Assembly (NCBI RefSeq): GCF_025717515.1
Contig: NZ_JAJIRN010000006.1
Span: 124,001 to 188,000 of the forward strand
From: Roseateles oligotrophus
GTDB lineage: Bacteria > Pseudomonadota > Gammaproteobacteria > Burkholderiales > Burkholderiaceae_C
DNA: 64,000 nucleotides
Direction of reading: 5' to 3'
In this document: positions 45,452 to 54,153 of the stretch, in pieces
Position numbering within the stretch: position 1 is the first letter of the stretch
Layout of the letters: every line of letters begins with the position of its first letter
Program-made: the position numbers and the translations under genes
Notes under the pieces: model-generated
What the model was told of the DNA's origin: nothing
What the model saw: the letters and a program-made list of their open reading frames with translations, nothing else
Database searches by the model: none

Positions 45452-45465
45452 TTGACCGGTATCAA
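45452..45465 (-). promoter_or_regulatory. FNR-type box of the DUF3141-pta-ackA operon
   Basis: On the minus strand TTGATACCGGTCAA matches TTGAT-N4-ATCAA at nine of ten bases. Its centre is 61 bases before ATG 45397. Counting 41.5 bases gives a start near 45417, with TAGGCT as a -10-like element at the expected distance. It overlaps the stop of the EVE gene. Confidence 0.55.
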
Positions 45466-45953
45466 GCATGCGAATGGCAGGCCCTGCGCACCGCCATCTC
45501 CTCGGCAAGCAAGCCCATATCGTGATCGCTGATTTCGAACAGGCCGAAGCGCAGCTGATAACCCCAGTTCCTTTGTCCACGCGAAAACTCGAGCCGCTCC
45601 AGCACGGTTTGTATTGGCAGCTCGCGACTGGCCCGCCAAGCCACATCGCGCCGAAACGGCACAAAGCCACCGCCCATATCAAATGCATAAGGCGAGCGGT
45701 CCAGCACCTCGCCCAGGGCGGTGAAGGACTGCAGCCTGTCTTTGCCGCCGAACTGGGTGCTGGGCGAGTAATACGCCACCCGGTCGCCGGGCCGCAAACG
45801 CCGCAGCGGCGCGGCCTTGCCATGGCAGACCTGCATAAAGCCTTCGGCACGCCCGCGCCGCACATGCTCGGCGCTGGCCACAGCGATCCAGTTTCGGACC
45901 ACCGGCAACGCCTCGGGCTCAAAACCCGGCAGGCTTGCGTTCAACGCCCTCAT
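45462..45953 (-). CDS. EVE domain protein
   Basis: A 163-residue protein of the EVE/PUA-like superfamily. Residues 18-55 ([26 protein letters not shown]) start the fold, then [22 protein letters not shown] and [12 protein letters not shown] proteins are thought to recognise modified nucleobases. ATG 45953 overlaps the VOC gene stop (ATGA). Confidence 0.82.
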   Translation of the reverse strand: MRALNASLPGFEPEALPVVRNWIAVASAEHVRRGRAEGFMQVCHGKAAPLRRLRPGDRVAYYSPSTQFGGKDRLQSFTALGEVLDRSPYAFDMGGGFVPFRRDVAWRASRELPIQTVLERLEFSRGQRNWGYQLRFGLFEISDHDMGLLAEEMAVRRACHSHA

Positions 45954-46327
45954 TGCGGGTGCGGCGCAAAGGCCCGCAACCGGTGACCATCCGGATCAAC
46001 TGCGGTGAAGGTGTAGCCGAAGTCCATCGAGGTGGGCGACTGAATGATGGGCAGGCCAAGCGCCATCCATTCGACATGCAGGCCGTCAACGGCGGCCATG
46101 TCCCGCTGGGCAAAGGCCAACTCGCTGCCGGCCTTGGCCGAGCCCGGAGCGACCATGGGCTCCACCGTATGGCGTGCCCACAAACCCAGCATGACACCGG
46201 AGTCGAGCGCGAACATGGCAAAGGTTGGCGTTGCCTCGATGGGCTCGCGGCCCAGCAAGCGCGCATAGAAGGCCGCGCTCTCGGGGGGGCTGCTGACATA
46301 GAGAAGAATGAAATTGGGCTGCGTCAT
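45950..46327 (-). CDS. VOC (glyoxalase/bleomycin resistance) family protein
   Basis: A 125-residue protein with two beta-alpha-beta-beta-beta halves ([20 protein letters not shown]; then [42 protein letters not shown]). The His/Glu metal-ligand pattern is only partly visible, so it may be a binding protein rather than a dioxygenase. It is coupled by a 4-base overlap to EVE and lies 91 bases after the WYL regulator. Confidence 0.85.
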   Translation of the reverse strand: MTQPNFILLYVSSPPESAAFYARLLGREPIEATPTFAMFALDSGVMLGLWARHTVEPMVAPGSAKAGSELAFAQRDMAAVDGLHVEWMALGLPIIQSPTSMDFGYTFTAVDPDGHRLRAFAPHPQ

Positions 46328-46418
46328 GTCGATGAACCTTCTACTGTCTGATTGAAGAAGCGTTCATCGTAAAAACCGGCGGTGTCAATTTCTGGCAGCA
46401 GCGAAATGATCGGGCAGG

Positions 46419-47111
46419 CTACTGCGGCGCAATGCCCTCCTGCGCCCGCCATTCGCTCAGCAAGGCCTGGCGTGGCCTGGGATAGCGGGTCTCCAGCACC
46501 GTCAGGCGCTCGATCCGGTCAAGCCTGAAGTTACGGGTCGCCTGGCGCATCTCGCACCAGGCCACCAGGACCCGCGCCGAGTCGAAAAAACCCAGCGCAA
46601 AAGGCCAGACGCTGCGCTCGCTGGTCCGGCCTTTCAGGTCGCGGTATTGCAGTGTCACCGTCAGCTCATTTCGCATCGCCGAGCGCAGGCGGGCCATCAA
46701 CTGTTCGGGTCCGTTCAGCGGCTCGCCGGGGCCGACCAACAAGGCCGAGCTATCGAGTTCATGGCGCAAGTCCGCCGGCAAGACGGCGGAAATCTTGGCC
46801 AGCGCATTGCGCGCAGCCTCGGCCAATTGCGCATCCTCGGCGCGCCCGGCTACCCAGCGCGACCCCAGCACCAAGGCCTCCAACTCATCCATCGAGAACA
46901 TCAACGGTGGCAGCATGAAACCGGGCTTCAAGACATAACCGACACCTGCCTCGCCTTCGATCTGCGCACCCTGTGCTTGCAAGGTGGCGATGTCACGGTA
47001 CAGCGTACGCAGGCTAACGTCCATCTGCTGCGCCAGCGCCGCACCCTGAATCGGGTGGCGGTGGCGGCGCAGCAATTGAAGGAGGTCGAACAGGCGGGAG
47101 GAGCGGGACAT
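46419..47111 (-). CDS. YafY-type transcriptional regulator (HTH_11 + WYL)
   Basis: A 230-residue regulator with an N-terminal HTH_11 (about residues 6-60, SRLFDLLQLLRRHRHPIQG, then MDVSLRTLYRDIATLQAQGA) and a WYL domain (about 138-215). Its likely targets are the downstream VOC and EVE genes on the same strand. A GC-poor 370-base region lies upstream. Confidence 0.88.
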   Translation of the reverse strand: MSRSSRLFDLLQLLRRHRHPIQGAALAQQMDVSLRTLYRDIATLQAQGAQIEGEAGVGYVLKPGFMLPPLMFSMDELEALVLGSRWVAGRAEDAQLAEAARNALAKISAVLPADLRHELDSSALLVGPGEPLNGPEQLMARLRSAMRNELTVTLQYRDLKGRTSERSVWPFALGFFDSARVLVAWCEMRQATRNFRLDRIERLTVLETRYPRPRQALLSEWRAQEGIAPQ

Positions 47112-47340
47112 AGATATTCAATGGCACGACGGATCAAGCGACGCCGAATGTTACGACTCCATCGGTTCGAGCCATCCAGGAGAAGTCAAAAAACCAAACC
47201 CGCATCAGATTCGCATCAAAACGAGACAGTCGGATTTCTTTACACTTTGAACGACAAAAAGCTAACTGGGTATTGCAACTCACTCAATGGACAACTGGCA
47301 GTTCAGACAGGGCAAGGACTTGCTTGTTTTAAAAAGATTT

Positions 47341-47355
47341 TGGAATGATTCTTGC
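47341..47355 (+). promoter_or_regulatory. Sigma-54 (-24/-12) promoter of the PEP-CTERM gene
   Basis: TGGAATGATTCTTGC keeps the -24 GG and -12 GC elements with the exact 10-base gap of TGGCACG-N4-TTGC. Transcription should start near 47367, giving a leader of about 115 bases. The surrounding region 47112-47481 is otherwise noncoding, relatively AT-rich, and may hold enhancer sites. Confidence 0.6.
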
Positions 47356-47481
47356 GTCTACCAAACCATGATTCGTTTGGCGGTCAAAGAATCAAGCTTG
47401 GCCCAATAACGGCGACCACAGTCAAGGGTAAACCACTGCAGTTTTACCTAACCCTCAAAACAGATGCACAAGGATATCTTC

Positions 47482-48327
47482 ATGATTCGTTCGACTTTAG
47501 TTCTCGCGCTGCTAGGCGCCTTCTCCATCAACAGCCAAGCCGGCACGCTGCTGTTCGATAGAGACGTTACAGGCAACGTCATCACCGGCAGTGGAATCGG
47601 CAATGGCGGGTTCACCGTCGCGACAACAGAATCCTTGGAAATTGGCCTGCGCGCACGGGTTCGCTACGGCAACCCCGACATCAATGGCGTCTACTCCCCC
47701 ACAGGACAGACCAATTCCAATCACGACGGCAGCTACAGTCATGCAACAGGTGGTTTCACGCCCTCGGGCGGCGCCAATGGCACCGCCGGCGGTACCCGGG
47801 CATCCTGGAACTTTGATTGGTCCATCAACACCAACACCAGCCCCAAACCCGGCCAAAATATTGCTGCGCTCACCTACCAACTGGGCATGGATTTCGACGC
47901 TGGCGTCGGCACGCACTTCCAGGTTTTCGACCTAATCAATGGACCCAATCCTTCCGCAGGAGGCGCTGCGGCCTGGGATCACAGCTTCGGCAAAAACTCC
48001 ACCGCGCAAGGACAGGGCACAAAAGCTTCCGGCGCCACGCTGCCCGACTACTTGCTGTCCTACAACGCTTTGAAAGCGGCCAATAACCTGGTTCAAAATT
48101 CGTGGAACTACGATTTCTTCGATAACGACAGCAACTTCAAATTTGACCCCACAAAAGATGGCACTTACACCATCTATCTGCAAGCATTCGGCGCCGACGG
48201 CAAGTCGCTGGCCCGGTCTGAGATCAATGTCATTGTTGGCAAGGGTGCCCAGATCCCCGAACCTGCCTCCTTGGCCTTGGTTGGGCTCGCCCTGGCCGGC
48301 ATGGGCCTGCTGCGCCGCCGGTCTTAA
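47482..48327 (+). CDS. PEP-CTERM sorting domain protein
   Basis: A 281-residue exported protein. A signal peptide spans residues 1-20 (MIRSTLVLALLGAFSINSQA), and the middle is Gly/Asn/Thr/Ser-rich, with IGLRARVRYGNPDINGVYSP and similar beta-rich stretches. The end carries the PEP-CTERM signal IPEPASLALVGLALAG then a Leu/Arg-rich tail, for processing by an exosortase. ATG 47482 follows AAGGA (47470-47474) and is better than ATG 47464. The exosortase is not in this window. It is probably part of extracellular matrix or aggregation. Confidence 0.9.
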   Translation: MIRSTLVLALLGAFSINSQAGTLLFDRDVTGNVITGSGIGNGGFTVATTESLEIGLRARVRYGNPDINGVYSPTGQTNSNHDGSYSHATGGFTPSGGANGTAGGTRASWNFDWSINTNTSPKPGQNIAALTYQLGMDFDAGVGTHFQVFDLINGPNPSAGGAAAWDHSFGKNSTAQGQGTKASGATLPDYLLSYNALKAANNLVQNSWNYDFFDNDSNFKFDPTKDGTYTIYLQAFGADGKSLARSEINVIVGKGAQIPEPASLALVGLALAGMGLLRRRS

Positions 48328-48345
48328 GGTACAGCTGCTCAAAGC

Positions 48346-48373
48346 ATAAGGCCCCGTCTTGACGGGGCCTTAT
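48346..48373 (+). terminator. Long hairpin between convergent genes
   Basis: ATAAGGCCCCGTC-TT-GACGGGGCCTTAT gives a perfect 13-bp stem with almost no loop. There is no long T-run, but it sits 19 bases after the PEP-CTERM stop and 26 bases beyond the tautomerase stop on the other strand, so it probably ends transcription from both sides. Confidence 0.65.
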
Positions 48374-48398
48374 TCATCGCGGCAAGCGATTCGACAAG

Positions 48399-48620
48399 CT
48401 ATTTACCGACCTTGGCACGCTCCTGCGCCAAGCGCAACGCCGTCACCGATTGCCCACCGACTCCCCAGTTATCGGTATCAACCTCATCGATGATGACAAA
48501 GGTGGTGGCCGGGTTCTTGTTCAGCACGCGCACCAACAGCTCGGTGACGCCGGCGATCAACTCGGCCTTTTGTTCGGGCGTCGCGCCCTCGCGGGTGATC
48601 TGGATGTTGACGAAAGGCAT
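48399..48620 (-). CDS. 4-oxalocrotonate tautomerase family protein
   Basis: A 73-residue 4-OT enzyme: Pro2 after the removed Met (MPFVNIQITREG) is the catalytic base, and Arg residues 10 and 63 are candidate partners. KAELIAGVTELLVRVLNKNPATTFVII is the family core. It lies 23 bases after the condensin ATPase gene on the same strand. Confidence 0.88.
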   Translation of the reverse strand: MPFVNIQITREGATPEQKAELIAGVTELLVRVLNKNPATTFVIIDEVDTDNWGVGGQSVTALRLAQERAKVGK

Positions 48621-48643
48621 GATGCGCTAACTCCTTAAAACAC

Positions 48644-51463
48644 TCAGTCGTAAATAGACTTCTCGGGTCTGCGGGCCAACACCGCGATGGGCGGCGCCCA
48701 GCGCTCGCCCCGGCCCTTTTTGCTGGTCACCAGCGTGATCTCGCTGGGCTCGAAGACCTCGACGTTGTGGGTGATTGGCGTCGTCAGCAAATACTGCGCG
48801 CGGGTCGAGCGCAGGAAATGGCCGACCAGCTGAATATTGCGCACGTCCAGGTGAGCAAAAGGCTCGTCGATGAAGACGAAGCCGCCCGGACTGTCGTCGT
48901 CCTTCATCAGGCCGACCAGCAAAATCAAACTCTTCAAGACCTGCTGGCCGCCCGAGGCCTCGCCGTCGTTGAGTCCCACCTCGCCCTTGCCGTCGAAGTT
49001 GAACTTGACCTGCAGTCCGGCCTGCGCCAGCACCATATCGTCATTGTCCAGATGCGGCAGTTCGGCCACGGCAATCACGCCGGCCAACTCGCCCAGCTCC
49101 TGCACATTTTTCTTGTAGCGCCGCACGGTCGCACGCAACACATCGATATAGCGCTCACGGGCATTGAAAGCGGCGATGCGGGCCATCTCGTTGCTGGCAC
49201 GTCGGTCGTCCAACTGGCTGGTTTGCTCAAGCACCGCCGCACTCATGCGGTGATGGCGCTCTTGCACCTGCGGGTCGGTTTCCCACACGCCTTTTTCCAA
49301 TTCAGCCTGCACATGGCGGCCGGCAATTTCGGCCTGCTTGGCATTCTCGAACTCATCGCGCAAGGCTTGCAGCGTGCTCGCCTGTATCCAGGCCGACGGG
49401 AAACGCGCACGTGCCTCGCGAGACGCCTTGGCCTGGGCTTTGAGGTCTTGCAGGCGCGTCAGATGCTCGCGCTCGGCGCGGCCAACGTTTTCTTCGCTGG
49501 CCTTCAGGCTCAGCTGCGCCGCCTCATAGTCACGCTCGCTGCGGCTTTGCGCGGTCAACGCCCGATCATGCTCGGCCTCCAGCGCCGTCATGCGGCTGGA
49601 CGCCTCGGCACGCGCTTGGCGCAAGGCCGGCAAACGACTGCGCGCCGCCGCAAACTCATCCGCCCGCTCCCCCAATTCCTTGGCGGCCTTGTGGCCCTGG
49701 GCGGCGCGCTGTGCGTCCTTGAACTGGCGCTCGACCTCGGCCTGCTCCTTGGCCAAACGGCTCAACTCGGCGTCATAGCGCGCCAATTCGCTCTCCAGCG
49801 CCTTGCGCCGGGACTCCAGCGCCGACACACCGAATTGAAAGTCACGGGGCTCGACCCACAAGCTGCGCCCGCCGCGACCGTCGCGGTAATAGGCCTCGGG
49901 TGTGACCCACTCGCCGCCAACCTTGGCGCCGGCCTCGGTGTCTTTGACCCGCCGAATGCCACCCAATTGACGCAACAACCAGCCCGGCAGCTTGGCATTG
50001 ATCTTGAGCGCAGCGAGCAAGGAGTCCGGGGGCGCAGCGGCCGGCGCGCTTTCGCCCTCGGCCACCACGTAATGACGATAGCGCTCGCGCGAGGCCAGCG
50101 CAAAGGCATGGGCCTCGTCACCCGGCCTTGCTAACACCACCACCCAGCGGGACGGGCGCAGCAGGCCCTCGGCCGCGGCCCGCCAGGCTTCATCGGCAAT
50201 GTCGATGCAGTCAGCCAGCACATGGTGAGGAATGCCGGCGTCGTCGAGCGCGCGCCGAAAGCGCGTCACGTCGACCGGCGGCGGCGGCAGGCGCTGGCCG
50301 GCCAGGCCGTCGAGCGCGGTTTGCGCCTTTTTGCTCTGGTCATTGGCGCGCGTGAAGCTCTCGCGCAGGCTGTGTTGGCGGCCGCTCAAGTCCTCCAACC
50401 GCTGCGCCAACTCCTGCGCATCGGTTTCCACCGCGGCCAGAACCTTCAGTTCTTCCTCGCGCTTGGCCAGCAACTCCATCGGCCGCTCGGCCTCGCGGGC
50501 GGCGTCGAAACCGCTGCGGTTCAAGCGGCGCTCCTGGTCCAACTCGCCGAGGCGCTGCTTGGCTTTTTGTGAGGCCTCGAACAAGGCATGCAGCTCGGCC
50601 CGCTTGGCCGCCTGCGCGCGGGCATCGGCGCCGGCGAACAGGCGCTGCCTATGCAGATCGCGCAAACCCTGTGCGGTGCGCGCGCGAGCCTCGCTCCACT
50701 GCAAGACCGGCAAGACTTCCGAGGCGATACGCTCGCGTTCGCGCAGGCGCAACTGATATTGCTGATAGCTGGTGACGCGGTTGGCCAGGTCGGACAACTG
50801 TGCCTGCGTGTGCGAGAGCTCGTGGCCGGCTTGTTCCACTTCCTTGAGCAGATGCTGCTGATGGCTGCGAGCCTGGTCATAGCGGTCCAGCACCTCCTGA
50901 TCGCCAAAGACCTCGAACACCAGGCGCAGCAGCTCCTTGGGGCTGAGCTCGCACAAGCGGTCGGTCTGACCCTGTTCAAGCGCCAGCACGCGGCCGATCG
51001 CGCGCGTCAGACCGGCGGCCTCCAAGCGGCGGCGCCAGGCCTCGATGCCCATCCATTCCTTCTCGGCAGCTTCAGTCAACTGTTCGACCGTCTGCACGCC
51101 TTCGACCATCATGTATCGGCGCTGCCAATCGCCGCCATGGCGCTCGATCCGGCAGGCCAGCGTGACCTGATCGGAATAGATCAGCGAGCTGGCAAAGGGC
51201 CGCGAGCTGTTCTGGCGGCCGCGCGGGCGGTTGTCCACCAAAGCCCGCAACCAGGCGGTTTCGGCGTTAGCGTGGCGGGCATAGGTCTTGTAAGTACGCC
51301 CGCCCGAGCATTCCAGCCCGAGCAGCGTGCGCATCGCGTCCAGCAGCGTGGTCTTGCCCGAGCCATTCGGCCCGGCGATCGTGATGATGGCGCCGTCCAA
51401 GGGCATGGTGACGCGCTGGCAATAGTCCCAGTGCAGCAGTTCCAGAGATTGCAGATGAAACAT
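48644..51463 (-). CDS. SMC-like ATPase of an MksBEF/JetABC-type condensin
   Basis: A 939-residue SMC/MukB-like ATPase. Walker A is GPNGSGKTT (31-39). Coiled coils flank a hinge at about 393-550 (HVLADCIDIADEAWR, VTPEAYYRDGRGGRSL). The signature ASGGQQ is near 836-841 and Walker B FVFIDEPFAHLD is near 862-873. The length matches MksB-size proteins more than full SMC. ATG 51463 starts 2 bases after the end of the upstream gene, so it belongs to the operon. Confidence 0.85.
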   Translation of the reverse strand: MFHLQSLELLHWDYCQRVTMPLDGAIITIAGPNGSGKTTLLDAMRTLLGLECSGGRTYKTYARHANAETAWLRALVDNRPRGRQNSSRPFASSLIYSDQVTLACRIERHGGDWQRRYMMVEGVQTVEQLTEAAEKEWMGIEAWRRRLEAAGLTRAIGRVLALEQGQTDRLCELSPKELLRLVFEVFGDQEVLDRYDQARSHQQHLLKEVEQAGHELSHTQAQLSDLANRVTSYQQYQLRLRERERIASEVLPVLQWSEARARTAQGLRDLHRQRLFAGADARAQAAKRAELHALFEASQKAKQRLGELDQERRLNRSGFDAAREAERPMELLAKREEELKVLAAVETDAQELAQRLEDLSGRQHSLRESFTRANDQSKKAQTALDGLAGQRLPPPPVDVTRFRRALDDAGIPHHVLADCIDIADEAWRAAAEGLLRPSRWVVVLARPGDEAHAFALASRERYRHYVVAEGESAPAAAPPDSLLAALKINAKLPGWLLRQLGGIRRVKDTEAGAKVGGEWVTPEAYYRDGRGGRSLWVEPRDFQFGVSALESRRKALESELARYDAELSRLAKEQAEVERQFKDAQRAAQGHKAAKELGERADEFAAARSRLPALRQARAEASSRMTALEAEHDRALTAQSRSERDYEAAQLSLKASEENVGRAEREHLTRLQDLKAQAKASREARARFPSAWIQASTLQALRDEFENAKQAEIAGRHVQAELEKGVWETDPQVQERHHRMSAAVLEQTSQLDDRRASNEMARIAAFNARERYIDVLRATVRRYKKNVQELGELAGVIAVAELPHLDNDDMVLAQAGLQVKFNFDGKGEVGLNDGEASGGQQVLKSLILLVGLMKDDDSPGGFVFIDEPFAHLDVRNIQLVGHFLRSTRAQYLLTTPITHNVEVFEPSEITLVTSKKGRGERWAPPIAVLARRPEKSIYD

Positions 51464-51465
51464 GG

Positions 51466-52200
51466 TCAGTCTTGCTCGGGCGTTATTGTTATCGTTATTT
51501 CTTCTTGGAATTCTTCTACCTGATCCCGCCGCAGCGCCGCGATGGCAGGCCCCGCCAGCAGATCGGTCGTGCGCGCCAGCACATCGGCCAGCGCCCCGTC
51601 CAGAATGCGCGGCGCCAGCGTGTCGTAATCCAGCAGCAAGTCGAGCAAGGGGCCTTCGGCAATGTCTTCGCCGCGCCGCGTGATGAAGCCGTTGCGCTCC
51701 AATAACTTCAGGTTCGAGTCGAGCCGCATCTTCTTGCCCAGCTGATTGCCAAAGTCGACCAGCAAGCTGCGATAGGACAGCGTCGGGCTGACGCTGGCGG
51801 CCGTCGGCAGCGGTTTGTCGGTGGCGAACATCTCGTTCTGACCCAGCTCCTTGGCGTCGGCGCGGGCGACCTGGCGCTGACGCTTGGGCAAGACGATCAG
51901 CGACCACAAGATCACCAGCAGCGCGACGCCGTCCCGCGGCAAATCGAGGTTGTTGTTGGCGGCCAAACCGGTCTCGCCAAACACCGCCACCTCGGCCGGG
52001 CGCAGCATCGCCACGCTGATGTGATCGGCGTAGAGGTTATCGATCACCCGCAAACCAACGGCAGCCAAGCGCTCGCTCAGAGCCGTCCAGACATCGGTAT
52101 CGATCAACGCACGGCGCACCAGCGGGTGGCTGCGCGGTAACCAGCGACGCGCCAGCAATTGCGCCGCCAAGGCGGCCGCATCATCAAGAGCTGCGCTCAT
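51466..52200 (-). CDS. MksE/JetB-like (DUF4194) condensin subunit
   Basis: A 244-residue protein resembling the DUF4194/MukE-MksE winged-helix partner of SMC-like ATPases (SPTLSYRSLLVDFGNQLGKKMRLDSNLKLLERNGFITRR). It is acidic at its end (EEFQEEITITITPEQD). It overlaps the upstream gene by 4 bases and is followed immediately by the ATPase. It would bridge kleisin and ATPase heads. Confidence 0.78.
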   Translation of the reverse strand: MSAALDDAAALAAQLLARRWLPRSHPLVRRALIDTDVWTALSERLAAVGLRVIDNLYADHISVAMLRPAEVAVFGETGLAANNNLDLPRDGVALLVILWSLIVLPKRQRQVARADAKELGQNEMFATDKPLPTAASVSPTLSYRSLLVDFGNQLGKKMRLDSNLKLLERNGFITRRGEDIAEGPLLDLLLDYDTLAPRILDGALADVLARTTDLLAGPAIAALRRDQVEEFQEEITITITPEQD

Positions 52201-53513
52201 GTCGGATCTTCCTCATTGTTTTTAGCCGGGCTGGCTCGCAGCACGCCTCGGCTCATCCAGCGTATGTATTCATCGTCGATGGGCCCCTGCTCCACGCCCC
52301 AATGCACGCGCCAGGGTTGGCGCGCCATATCGCCGGTGGCGCCGGCCAGATGCTGGGCCTGAGGGTCCCCCAGCAGCGGTAGTAACTGCGCCCGGTAGGA
52401 GGCGCGGGCATAACTACCACCCAGCACGGCGGGGGCCAAGTCCTGCTCCAACTCGCCGGCCTCGGCCCAGCGGTTCAACAAGGCCTGCATCAGCCCCATC
52501 TCGGGCGGCAAACTCATCACCGCCAGCTCGCCCTCGGGTGCGGCCTGGGCAGTCGGCAGCGGCTCGGCCTCTTTGGGCTTGGGCCGGTCACGCTCGAACT
52601 CGGCCTCGGCCTGATCCAGCAACTCATGCTGGGACACCAAGACCGGATGGACCGGCCGCGACAGCGCGCCTAAAGACAGATTTTCCAGAAAGTGCACGCT
52701 CTGCAACCAGCGCCGCACATCGGTCGTCGTGATACCGGTTGAACCCAAGGTGACGCGCTGGCGGTCGGCCTGTTGCAGTGCACGGTTGAACTGGCTGGCC
52801 ATCGCCAACAACCGGGCCTGTGCTAACCCCAACTCGCGCGCCAGCCGCTCAAGCCTTGCATTGCCCTGCTCCTGCGCCTGCACCATGATGGCGGTCAAGG
52901 CCTCGCTGGCTTTGGCCACCAGGTTCAAGGCCTTGCCAAAACGCTGGCGAGCACGGCGCAGATGGAACTCGGAGCCGCTCGCGATCGCGTCGGCAAACTC
53001 GTCATAGAGCCTGGACAGCTGGGCCTGCAGATGCTGCAGCTGCGCCGGGTCCAAGGTGCCAAGCTGATGCGCGCCGGCCACATTGGCCAGCAAGGCGGTC
53101 AGGTCGGCATCCTGGCCCACGCTGGTGATCAGCGGCGTCAGCACCCCCAGCAACTGCTGCGCCAAGGGCGTCACGCTGTATTGCTGGTTGGAGCCATCCC
53201 AGAGCAGCAGGTCGGCTTCGCGGAAACGCTTCAGCACCAACTCCAGCGGTTCGTCGCGCAGCATATGGAAATGCTGATTGAAGACCTCGCGGCTGATCCG
53301 CGAGGCCGGCATCGCCATCACCTCCAGGAACACCCAAACGCGCAGCTTGACCAAGCTGGCCGGCCCGTGAAAGAGCGCACGCAAGCCGGCCGTCAAGCCC
53401 TCTTGGCGCTCCAGCTGCCACAAAAGTTGCGCCTCACCGGGAGCCGCCGCATCGCGAAAATAATCTTCAAAACGAGCTTCGTCTTCGCTCGCTGGGTTTG
53501 GGTTCTCCCGCAT
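52197..53513 (-). CDS. Kleisin-like condensin subunit (MksF/JetA, DUF3375-like)
   Basis: A 438-residue helical protein, first of the condensin operon. An N-terminal helical part (RISREVFNQHFHMLRDEPLELVLKRFREADLLLWDG) looks like a winged-helix module of MukF/JetA-type kleisins, and the long middle is coiled coil (about 160-290). ATG 53513 is the natural start although the Shine-Dalgarno is weak. It ends in a 4-base overlap with the MksE-like gene. No JetD-like nuclease is encoded here. Confidence 0.7.
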   Translation of the reverse strand: MRENPNPASEDEARFEDYFRDAAAPGEAQLLWQLERQEGLTAGLRALFHGPASLVKLRVWVFLEVMAMPASRISREVFNQHFHMLRDEPLELVLKRFREADLLLWDGSNQQYSVTPLAQQLLGVLTPLITSVGQDADLTALLANVAGAHQLGTLDPAQLQHLQAQLSRLYDEFADAIASGSEFHLRRARQRFGKALNLVAKASEALTAIMVQAQEQGNARLERLARELGLAQARLLAMASQFNRALQQADRQRVTLGSTGITTTDVRRWLQSVHFLENLSLGALSRPVHPVLVSQHELLDQAEAEFERDRPKPKEAEPLPTAQAAPEGELAVMSLPPEMGLMQALLNRWAEAGELEQDLAPAVLGGSYARASYRAQLLPLLGDPQAQHLAGATGDMARQPWRVHWGVEQGPIDDEYIRWMSRGVLRASPAKNNEEDPT

Positions 53514-53521
53514 GAAGGCGA

Positions 53522-54121
53522 TTATCCCAGCAACAGGCGCAGCAGCTGTTTTGGCAGCGGCGTCGCCAGCAGCACAAACCCAAAAACATTGAGCCCGGCG
53601 CTCAGCCAGAAAACACGCAAAAAGGCGGGCTTGCTGGATTTGTGCCGCAACAACTGCTGTGCCAGCAAAGCGCCGGGCCAGCCACAGGCAAGCGCCAAGC
53701 CATGCAGGGTGCGTTCGGGCACACGTTCTTGCGCTTTGGCGGCCGCACGCTTGTCGCCGGCGTAGACAATGAAGGTGGCAAGACTCATCGCCATATAAGC
53801 ACCCCATAGCGCCGGCGGTAAAGGCCAGAGCAGATGGCAAACCAGATAGAACGCTGCAAAAGCCGGGATCAGATAGAGGCTGCTGGCCGATGTGCTGGCC
53901 CTGACGGCTGGCGCATGAAGCCCACGAACATTCACCGCGCGGCGCTTGCCCTGGCCATCCTGCCCCAACTCAAAACTTAGTGACTCTCCCAACTTTGGCC
54001 GCTCGGCGCGCAGACCAAAGGCCTTGATGTGCACAAATAGCTTGGCCTCGCCATTGGCGGGCGAGATAAAGCCATAGCCCTTGGTGTCGTCCCATTGAGT
54101 TAACTGACCCTGTTGGCGCAT
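53522..54121 (-). CDS. Cold-shock domain-DUF1294 fusion membrane protein
   Basis: A 199-residue protein. Residues 1-68 are a cold-shock domain (GYGFISPANGEAKLFVHIKAFG with the RNP-type aromatics), and residues 78-199 are DUF1294 with about three membrane helices. It would bind RNA or ssDNA at the membrane. It ends 8 bases before the kleisin-like gene on the same strand. A terminator separates it from rhlE. Confidence 0.85.
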   Translation of the reverse strand: MRQQGQLTQWDDTKGYGFISPANGEAKLFVHIKAFGLRAERPKLGESLSFELGQDGQGKRRAVNVRGLHAPAVRASTSASSLYLIPAFAAFYLVCHLLWPLPPALWGAYMAMSLATFIVYAGDKRAAAKAQERVPERTLHGLALACGWPGALLAQQLLRHKSSKPAFLRVFWLSAGLNVFGFVLLATPLPKQLLRLLLG

Positions 54122-54153
54122 AAGCTTAGAAGCTGAATTTCGGTTGTCCCAAT

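Noticed and set aside
47112-47340. Possible small gene in the AT-rich gap before the PEP-CTERM gene
   Set aside because: Frames here are short, and the promoter elements explain the region better.
48767-50134. 455-codon frame opposite the SMC-like ATPase
   Set aside because: Antisense of an ATPase with Walker A, signature and Walker B motifs; no protein family in the shadow.
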